Source: Thermotogae bacterium | GTDB lineage: Bacteria; Thermotogota; Thermotogae; UBA12178 | NCBI GenBank assembly: GCA_003641795.1 | Contig: QNAP01000036.1 | Span: forward strand, 1-11,344 | Direction of reading: 5' to 3' | DNA length: 11,344 nucleotides | In this document: one piece after another, positions 6,329 through 11,344 of the stretch | Numbering within the stretch: position 1 is the first letter of the stretch | Layout: every line of letters starts with the position of its first letter | Notes under the pieces: model-generated | Told to the model about the DNA's origin: nothing | Seen by the model: only the letters and a program-made list of their open reading frames with translations | Database searches by the model: none | Program-made: the position numbers and the translations under genes

Positions 6329-7663
6329 TCAAATCTCCATGGATGCTTCGAGATCGCCGAAGGAGACGTACCTTGGGTCGAATGAGATTTTGAAGGTTCC
6401 GACAGGCCCATTCCGTTGTTTTCCAATGATCACCTCTGTCTCGTGTGGCTCATCCAGTCTTTCGTCCTCTTTTCTTGATTTGTAGTAAGCTTCACGATAC
6501 AAGAAAATAACGGTGTCCGCATCCTGCTCGATCGCTCCCGATTCCCTGAGATCGCTCAATCTGGGTCGTTTGTCTTCCCGCTGTTCTACCGCTCTTGAAA
6601 GCTGAGAAAGCGCAACTACAACGATGTCAAGTTCACGAGCAAGTAGCTTCATAGACCTGGAGATTTCCGAGATCTCTTGTTGCCTGTTTTGATCCTGTCG
6701 TTTGGTATGCATGAGTTGAAGATAATCTACGAATATCACCTTGATGTCGTATTCGCGCTTCATCCTTCTAGCTTTGGCTCTGAGGGCCCTCGGATCGAGG
6801 CCAGGTTCGTCGTCCACCACGATCGGAGCTTTATAAAGCCTCCCTGCAGCGGTCGTGAGCATATCCCAATCACGATCATTGAGCTTCCCACTCCTCATTC
6901 TCGAAAGATCCACTCTGGATTCTGCAGAGAGGAGTCTCTGGACTAACTGCTCTTTGGACATTTCCAAGCTGAAGAGCCCTACAGGGATACCTTGCCTGAC
7001 AGCCATGTTCCTCGCCACAGTCAACGCGAAAGCGGTCTTACCCATGGAGGGTCTTCCCGCTATTACGACGAAGTCAGAGGGATGGAATCCGGTGGTCATA
7101 TGATCGAGAATTCTGAATCCCGTTGGGAGACCAGTTATACTTCCTCCATACGCCTTGAGTTTTTCGAGGTTTTCGAAGACGTCATGTAGGATGGAATTCA
7201 GAGCATCGTACGATCTCGTAGTTTGCATTTCAGTGACTTCGAAGATCTTCCTTTCGGCGGTATCGAGAACCGTCTCCACTTCTTCAGCACTGTAAGCCAT
7301 CTCCACGATCTCCGCGCTGACAGAAATCAGCTTGCGTAGCGCGGATTTTTCTTTCACCGTTCGGGCATAGAATTCGGCGTTTGCAGATGTGGGAACCGCA
7401 TCGGCTAAACGCGCAACTTCTACTTCTCCGCCCACGGCTTCCAGTTCGTTCCTCTTCCTGAGTTCTTCACAAATAGCCACTATGTCCACCGGGTTTCCTC
7501 TGTCGAAGAGGCGTTCGATGGCTCCGAAAATGAGTTGGTGTTTTCTGAGGTAAAAGTCTTCAGCACTCACTTCACCGATGATTACGTTGAGAACGTTTGG
7601 ATCTATAAGCACACTCCCAATGACAGCTTCTTCTGCGTCAATACTGTGCGGAGGTATCCGCAT
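6329..7663 (-). CDS. dnaB: Replicative DNA helicase DnaB
   Basis: The hexameric 5'-to-3' helicase that unwinds DNA at the replication fork, 444 residues and full length. The N-terminal primase-interaction domain begins PPHSIDAEEAVIGSVL (residues 4-19). The RecA-like domain shows Walker A GRPSMGKT (203-210), the catalytic E234 in FSLEMS, Walker B IFVDYLQLM (310-318), the H3 glutamine in ALSQLSRAVEQRE (Q354) and the C-terminal arginine-finger region GKQRNGPVG (414-422). No intein interrupts the Walker A region, a common intein site in DnaB. The start is ATG at 7663, inside the last 26 bp of the AlaX-like gene, with GGGTGA upstream, pointing to translational coupling. Confidence 0.97.
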   Translation of the reverse strand: MRIPPHSIDAEEAVIGSVLIDPNVLNVIIGEVSAEDFYLRKHQLIFGAIERLFDRGNPVDIVAICEELRKRNELEAVGGEVEVARLADAVPTSANAEFYARTVKEKSALRKLISVSAEIVEMAYSAEEVETVLDTAERKIFEVTEMQTTRSYDALNSILHDVFENLEKLKAYGGSITGLPTGFRILDHMTTGFHPSDFVVIAGRPSMGKTAFALTVARNMAVRQGIPVGLFSLEMSKEQLVQRLLSAESRVDLSRMRSGKLNDRDWDMLTTAAGRLYKAPIVVDDEPGLDPRALRAKARRMKREYDIKVIFVDYLQLMHTKRQDQNRQQEISEISRSMKLLARELDIVVVALSQLSRAVEQREDKRPRLSDLRESGAIEQDADTVIFLYREAYYKSRKEDERLDEPHETEVIIGKQRNGPVGTFKISFDPRYVSFGDLEASMEI

Positions 7664-8786
7664 CCGTTATCACCCGTTTCACCAGTTTTTTGAATTCCCT
7701 CAGTTCCAAGTCCGAGATAATTTGCCCTCTACTCCTCCCAGCGCCACCACCTTTGACCACACCAGTATCGCGTAACTTCTCTACCACTTTAGAACAATCC
7801 ATAATATCGGACGCCAGCAAGAAACCGTTCTTTGTCTTAGCAACGAGGAGGTAATTCTCCAAGTATTTGGGTAGGAAGGTTGCGACTTCGGCTTCGTCCT
7901 CCCACAAGACCAAGTTTACGTTCCCTAACTGTTCAAAGTTGCCTCGAAGAGCGATTTCCCTTGCAAGCCTCTCGCTGAGCCTCTTGTTGAAATTTTTGAC
8001 ATTTTTCATCTCTTTCAGAAGGTTGTCCACACGAGTTGCCAGTTCGTTTGTTGAGCAAGTGAGGTTGGAAGTCACTTTTCCAAGGATTTCGGTTACCTTG
8101 TAAATGTATCGTTCCAATCGTCGACCCGCAAGGAAGTAGACGCGCGTTTGGGAAGTCTTTATCTTTTCTGCCTTGAAGATGGCGATCATTCCCACCTTTC
8201 CGGTGTTCTCTACATGGAAGCCGCTACATGCAGAGATATCGAATTCCCCTATCTTAACGAGCCTCACCGATTCGCCAGACTCTATGACCTTAGAGTGCAC
8301 TGGTTTCCTCAGCCTGTAGCGCCCAACGTTTTCGGGTTGTACTTTAAGTATCTCCACAGTTAGACAGGATTGTACGATCTCATTGGCCAGTCTGAGGGAA
8401 GAACAAAGGGCTTCTTCGGTGAGAAGGGGCACGTCTAAGTCGACGGTGGAATACTCTTCACCCATGTGAAATCCCACGGTTTCTATACCAGACGTTTCGA
8501 TGAAAGCAGCGGAAAGTATGTGTTGTGCGGTGTGCTGTTGCGCGATGTCTTTTCTTCTTTTTGTGTCTATCCTTGCTATGACTTTCCCCATATGCAAAGG
8601 TTTGTCCACCACGTGCCAAACATCGCCACTTTTTTCGAATACGCGCATTACTGTAGCATCACCTATAGTTCCCCGATCTCCCAACTGGCCTCCCTTTCCG
8701 TCAGGATAAAACGGCGTTTCTTTAAGTTTCACGGCGAAGTTCTCTTCGAATTCCCTCACCTCTAAAATCTCGACCTCCAGCTCCAT
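7638..8786 (-). CDS. Alanyl-tRNA editing protein, AlaX-L type with DHHA1 domain
   Basis: A free-standing relative of the editing half of alanyl-tRNA synthetase, expected to deacylate Ser- or Gly-tRNA(Ala). At 382 residues it is the long form: a beta-barrel start with FYPDGKGGQLGDRG (26-39), the editing core with the zinc pairs H85/H89 in QQHTAQHILS and C187/H191, a coiled segment (about 245-280) and a C-terminal DHHA1 domain with VKGGGAGRSRGQ (344-355). No class II aminoacylation core is present, so it is not a full synthetase. The usual CGGTH-type motif reads CSGFH here; the zinc ligands remain but the adjacent residues differ. The ATG at 8786 follows GGAGG by about 9 nt. It lies 37 bp after fliJ and overlaps dnaB. 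Confidence 0.88.
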   Translation of the reverse strand: MELEVEILEVREFEENFAVKLKETPFYPDGKGGQLGDRGTIGDATVMRVFEKSGDVWHVVDKPLHMGKVIARIDTKRRKDIAQQHTAQHILSAAFIETSGIETVGFHMGEEYSTVDLDVPLLTEEALCSSLRLANEIVQSCLTVEILKVQPENVGRYRLRKPVHSKVIESGESVRLVKIGEFDISACSGFHVENTGKVGMIAIFKAEKIKTSQTRVYFLAGRRLERYIYKVTEILGKVTSNLTCSTNELATRVDNLLKEMKNVKNFNKRLSERLAREIALRGNFEQLGNVNLVLWEDEAEVATFLPKYLENYLLVAKTKNGFLLASDIMDCSKVVEKLRDTGVVKGGGAGRSRGQIISDLELREFKKLVKRVITDADTSAQY

Positions 8787-8823
8787 GGAACATTACCTCC
8801 ACCTGTCAAAACATTTCTCTCCT

Positions 8824-9288
8824 TCAACGAGATACTGTTTCTCTGTTCTCCCTTGTGAATTTCTGCAGAGCTACATCATCGAGGAGTCGCATCTCCTTTC
8901 GGTTCTGCTCTCTTAAGTGCTCTTCGTAAACTCGAGATTTAAGATTCTCCATCGCTTTTCTGTCCTTCATCACTATCTTGAGCTTGGCGAGGAGCTTCTC
9001 TTCTTGATCACGAAGGCCGTTTAAGCGTTTTCTAAGTTGTTCTCGAAATTTTTTCAATTCCTTGCGGTATCGAACGAGATCCTTTCTGAGAGGTCTTTCA
9101 CCGTTCGAGGTGATGATTTTTATCTCCTCAGCGTAAAGATTCTCTATCTCTTCATTCAGCATTGCGATCTCCTCTTCAACCTTCGCTATTTCCTCCCGTT
9201 TCTCTCTCAATTCTTCCTTCAACTGGTCCATTTCTTTGGCTTTCAACTGGAGCAACTTCTCCAAACGAAAGCTGAACCCCTTTGCCAC
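8824..9288 (-). CDS. fliJ: FliJ-like flagellar export chaperone/stalk protein
   Basis: A 154-residue, almost wholly coiled-coil protein. The N-terminus FSFRLEKLLQLKAKEMDQL and the late segment with EEHLREQNRKEMRLLDDVAL match the pattern of FliJ, the stalk of the flagellar type III export ATPase FliI. FliJ is about 140-150 residues long in other bacteria, so the size fits. The start is GTG at 9288 with GGAG 7 nt before it; a longer open frame upstream lies inside the NUDIX gene and lacks coiled-coil character. The first 113 bp overlap the end of the NUDIX gene in another frame. No other flagellar gene is in the window, so the name rests on sequence alone; a generic coiled-coil protein is the alternative. 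Confidence 0.75.
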   Translation of the reverse strand: MAKGFSFRLEKLLQLKAKEMDQLKEELREKREEIAKVEEEIAMLNEEIENLYAEEIKIITSNGERPLRKDLVRYRKELKKFREQLRKRLNGLRDQEEKLLAKLKIVMKDRKAMENLKSRVYEEHLREQNRKEMRLLDDVALQKFTRENRETVSR

Positions 9289-9742
9289 TGTACCACTCCC
9301 TGAATTTGAGAAGAAGCCTCCCGGTCGCACCCCAAACCGTGCACTTGGAAAATCGGATGACCGGAACACTGCGGTCACCCAACTGTTCCCAGCGTACAGG
9401 TGCCTTCAGTACTTCCGAAAGAAGCACCTCATGAATTTTCACAACTTCAACACCGTCGGGCTTTAGCTTGGGTGGTTTTCCAAAGAATATCGCATAAGCG
9501 CGTATTCTAAAAAGACTGTTTGACGTACGCGTCTCGCCAAAGAAGATGGGAATCTCTTCAACAATGTCCACCCCGATTTCTTCGAAAATCTCTCTCCTGA
9601 GCGCTTCTGCTTCTGTTTCCCATGGTTCGACGGCACCTCCCGGTAAACCTATTTCTCCCTTGTGTCTGTGCACGCGAGCCCCACGTTGAACGAGAAGAAC
9701 TTTGTCCCTTAAGATCATCAGGCCTACTACAGAAAGCTTCAC
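9176..9742 (-). CDS. NUDIX hydrolase, CoA pyrophosphatase (NudL)-like
   Basis: NUDIX enzymes hydrolyse nucleoside-diphosphate-linked substrates. The full NUDIX box GX5EX7REUXEEXGU is present at residues 36-58 (G36, E42, R50, E51, E54, E55, G57). Before it, the string from LLVQR to LPGG (residues 16-36) keeps the spacing of the CoA-pyrophosphatase (UPF0035) motif but with Gly, His and Leu in place of three motif residues, so CoA cleavage is probable, not certain. A later VWGATGRLL is also typical. The start is GTG at 9742, overlapping the racemase stop by four bases (GTGA), with a weak G-rich ribosome site. The last 36 or so residues, after FREWYSG, read through the start of fliJ out of frame and look unlike the family; a lost stop codon may explain this. 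Confidence 0.87.
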   Translation of the reverse strand: MKLSVVGLMILRDKVLLVQRGARVHRHKGEIGLPGGAVEPWETEAEALRREIFEEIGVDIVEEIPIFFGETRTSNSLFRIRAYAIFFGKPPKLKPDGVEVVKIHEVLLSEVLKAPVRWEQLGDRSVPVIRFSKCTVWGATGRLLLKFREWYSGKGVQLSFGEVAPVESQRNGPVEGRIERETGGNSEG

Positions 9743-10818
9743 TCGACGGCCCCCATGTCTTCGTACATCTTATGCACATACGGGGATGTGAAGGCTCTAA
9801 GCAACGCGCCATAATTCAATTGAAACCTTATGACTTCTCCAGGTACCCATGCTCTCATCGATTCAGTTACGTCTACAACGATGTGGTCACTGCTACCATG
9901 CACGACTTTCACACCCTCGTCTATCGGCTTCAGCCCGGAGACCATCACGTCTTGTTCTCCTAACGCTAGGATAGCTCGAATTCTTGTTCCCATGTCCTCT
10001 ACGTTGACAGTTCTGCCGAAAGCATCGTGTTTCCTTGGAGCAGCGGGCTTTGAAGGTTTCTTCTTTACTTCGATTATTTCAGCGTGAAGCTCCACTGTAT
10101 TTTGGTTCAAAAACGGCACCGTTCTCTGTCCGGTCACGTCGGTACCCAGTATCAATGCTTCACCCACTCTGAACTGGTTAACCTTTTTAGGGAGTGAACC
10201 TTCCTCCATCAAGTATATCGTCGCCGTATTACCGCCGGAAATAGTTTGAATTTCCACCCCCTTTTTTCTAAGTTCTTCGGCTATCTCAACCAACCTTTGA
10301 AGTTTTTCAGGCGTTGGCAAAACGCCATAGAAGCACCCCAGATTGGTACCAACCCCTTTCAGTCTTGCGTGATGAAACCGAGCGGCTTCCAACAACTCGT
10401 TCATACAACTTTCATGCCAACATCCTTCTCGCAACTCTCCGAGATCGACCATGTAGATCACTTCTATCTGTTTATCGCGCTTCCTCAGTTCCTCGTCTAA
10501 TGCGGACATAACACTGAGTTCCGAGATCAGAACACTGTCAGCCAACACGGCGATACGGGGAATTTCGCTGACCATGGGAGAGCGAATCAATTGGAAATGC
10601 GCATCGATACCAGCTTTCCTCATTTTCTCTATGTTGTCTGTCCGTGAATCGCCGATCTTTTTTATGCCAGCTTCAATGAAAGCAGAAGCCACGGCAGGTT
10701 CGCCGCAGACTACCTTCGTAACTCCCACGATTTCGACACCAAACTTGGTAGCGAGATCGATCAATCGTTTAGTGTTTTCTCTTATAACGTGCAATCGGAG
10801 TATTAGCTTTGGATACAC
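9739..10818 (-). CDS. PLP-dependent amino-acid racemase, ornithine/lysine racemase-like
   Basis: A 359-residue member of the alanine-racemase N-terminal (TIM-barrel) fold, closest in character to ornithine racemase (Orr) and the related broad-specificity enzymes. The PLP lysine is K35 in GVTKVVCG, near the N-terminus as in this group. Other visible blocks are IYMVDLGELREG, GVGTNLGCFYG, ISGGNTATIYL and FRVGEALILGTDVTG (PLP-phosphate side). Thermotoga peptidoglycan contains D-lysine, and a Thermotoga enzyme of this group has, to my memory, been reported as a lysine racemase; that role here is an inference. The start chosen is GTG at 10818, since AAGGTGG precedes it and the protein then begins with YPKL as relatives do. 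An ATG at 10833 has no ribosome site. Confidence 0.82.
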   Translation of the reverse strand: MYPKLILRLHVIRENTKRLIDLATKFGVEIVGVTKVVCGEPAVASAFIEAGIKKIGDSRTDNIEKMRKAGIDAHFQLIRSPMVSEIPRIAVLADSVLISELSVMSALDEELRKRDKQIEVIYMVDLGELREGCWHESCMNELLEAARFHHARLKGVGTNLGCFYGVLPTPEKLQRLVEIAEELRKKGVEIQTISGGNTATIYLMEEGSLPKKVNQFRVGEALILGTDVTGQRTVPFLNQNTVELHAEIIEVKKKPSKPAAPRKHDAFGRTVNVEDMGTRIRAILALGEQDVMVSGLKPIDEGVKVVHGSSDHIVVDVTESMRAWVPGEVIRFQLNYGALLRAFTSPYVHKMYEDMGAVE

Positions 10819-10882
10819 GTTTCCACCTTCCATTTCTTTATTGTAAAGTACCTTAGACCTTTGCGTATAGTATAGCCTGTGC

Positions 10883-10912
10883 TCAACTCATCGAATTGAA
10901 AAGACGAGTTGA
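10883..10912 (-). repeat. Inverted repeat in the leader before the racemase gene
   Basis: Perfect arms TCAACTC and GAGTTGA are separated by 16 bases. On the minus strand the RNA could form a nine-pair stem (CAACUCGUC with GAUGAGUUG, one G-U pair) closing a ten-base loop. The equivalent stem on the plus strand has a mismatch, so an RNA structure in the racemase leader is favoured over a plus-strand one. No U-tract follows, so it is not an intrinsic terminator. It could also be an operator. Confidence 0.4.
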
Positions 10913-10939
10913 AATCAGTTTGCCAGAGATCACAGAATC

Positions 10940-10948
10940 ATTGTACCA
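10940..10948 (-). promoter_or_regulatory. Possible extended -10 promoter for the racemase gene train
   Basis: On the minus strand TGG precedes TACAAT, one base off the consensus TATAAT, in the same TGn arrangement as the two better promoters of this window. No convincing -35 is seen. Transcription would begin near 10933, giving a leader of about 115 nt that contains the inverted repeat at 10883-10912. Weak evidence. Confidence 0.3.
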
Positions 10949-11018
10949 TTCAACAAATTAAGCTGGGCTAAAGCTGAGAGAAAAAACACAGGTACTTCAC
11001 AGCAATCGAAGAGATCCT

Positions 11019-11055
11019 GGTGAAGTTTGCCCATTACAGGACTTAAAACTTCACC
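11019..11055. repeat. Ten-base perfect inverted repeat with an alternative partner arm
   Basis: GGTGAAGTTT (11019-11028) and AAACTTCACC (11046-11055) are perfect complements around a 17-base loop. A third copy of the arm, ACTTCAC at 10994-11000, can also pair with the GTGAAGT of the middle arm. On the minus strand the main hairpin begins directly after the stop codon of the transporter remnant, where a terminator would sit, but no U-tract follows it; a run of six T lies further on, after the third arm. It may be a worn terminator or a regulatory leader. Confidence 0.5.
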
Positions 11056-11056
11056 C

Positions 11057-11344
11057 TTATGAAGCACTGGTACTGTAACTCCCTTGATTTGCGAAAATTG
11101 GGCTCTTAACCTTCTTTAGTTCGTTTCTATATTGACTGGAAACGATAACCCCTGCAGCAATGATCAGCCCCCACCTATAAGCGTTGTGAGACTCAGTATT
11201 TGTCTGAAAGCTACCCGCGCGAGGAATGCAGCGAAAACCGGATCGAGAAAGGATGAAGAGAGCCAGAGTGACCTTTATAGGGATCTCTTAGAAAAGCCGT
11301 AAAATCACGTTTATGCATGTATTTTCGGCAAATGCAGAAAAACA
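11057..11344 (-). pseudogene. Remnant of an EamA/DMT-family membrane transporter (C-terminal end)
   Basis: Pieces of a drug/metabolite-transporter (EamA) C-terminus can be read on the minus strand, but only by changing frame several times. In order they are FYGFSKR, then PIKVTLA, then SSFLDPVFAAFLARVAFRQI with LSLTTLIGG, then GLIIAAGVIVSSQ running to a TAA at 11057-11059. The order and spacing match the last two or three helices of EamA transporters, in which DPVFAAFLA and GGxLIxxGVxxSS are characteristic. The break before GLII falls in a run of five C (plus strand, 11168-11172); two others fall near 11251-11273 and near 11286-11295. The gene continues beyond the right edge. With at least three breaks in under 300 bp, decay is more likely than sequencing error. 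Confidence 0.7.

Noticed and set aside
6329..7663. Intein or inserted element in dnaB
   Set aside because: The protein is of normal length and its Walker A and Walker B motifs are uninterrupted.
8806..8814. Two-codon mini-ORF (ATG TTT TGA) with a good AAGGAG before it, between fliJ and the AlaX gene
   Set aside because: Such short ORFs arise easily by chance, the fliJ stop codon is just upstream, and the AlaX gene has its own ribosome site.
9289..9378. N-terminal extension of the FliJ-like protein by 30 residues
   Set aside because: The added residues are not coiled-coil and lie wholly within the NUDIX gene; the GTG at 9288 has a good ribosome site.
1..11344. tRNA or rRNA genes, CRISPR arrays, insertion sequences, prophage or defence islands
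   Set aside because: No cloverleaf-like or rRNA-like stretch, regularly spaced repeats, transposase motifs or integrase motifs were seen; nearly all of the sequence is accounted for by housekeeping genes.

Overview
This window looks like chromosomal core from a thermophilic bacterium of the Thermotogota, most probably Pseudothermotoga or Thermotoga. The pointers are a PIF1 helicase ending in a WYL-like domain (the arrangement described for Thermotoga elfii Pif1), an ornithine/lysine-type PLP racemase, an F0F1-ATPase cluster opening with AtpZ/AtpI-like proteins, and tightly packed genes with many overlaps and GTG or TTG starts. The genus is an inference from family knowledge; no database search was possible.

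Every gene found lies on the minus strand, so the order of transcription runs from high to low coordinates. From right to left: (i) 11057-11344 holds the decayed C-terminal end of an EamA/DMT-type transporter, broken by several frameshifts. (ii) 10819-11056 is non-coding, with two inverted repeats and a weak extended -10 candidate. (iii) A train of eight genes follows: PLP amino-acid racemase, NUDIX hydrolase, FliJ-like flagellar export protein, AlaX-type tRNA editing protein, replicative helicase DnaB, rhomboid protease, DUF362/ferredoxin protein and PIF1-WYL helicase. Four junctions overlap (4, 113, 26 and 13 bp); the other gaps are 15-37 bp, so co-transcription is likely although the functions are mixed. 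(iv) An extended -10 element right after the PIF1 stop should drive lemA and a nitroreductase gene. The lemA gene appears to start with the rare codon ATT. (v) A second extended -10 element precedes a nitrilase-family amidase gene. That gene overlaps the first gene of the ATP synthase cluster (atpZ-like, atpI-like, atpB), and atpB runs off the left edge.

Functionally the window mixes energy metabolism (ATP synthase start), DNA replication and repair (DnaB, PIF1), translation quality control (AlaX), cell-wall or D-amino-acid chemistry (racemase), membrane proteolysis (rhomboid), flagellar export (FliJ) and small-molecule housekeeping (NUDIX, amidase, nitroreductase). I saw no rRNA or tRNA gene, insertion sequence, CRISPR array or prophage gene. 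I found no clearly new multi-gene system. The points most worth checking are the ATT start of lemA, the 113-bp overlap of the NUDIX and fliJ genes, the transporter remnant, the placement of an amidase gene at the head of the ATP synthase cluster, and the altered editing motif of the AlaX protein.
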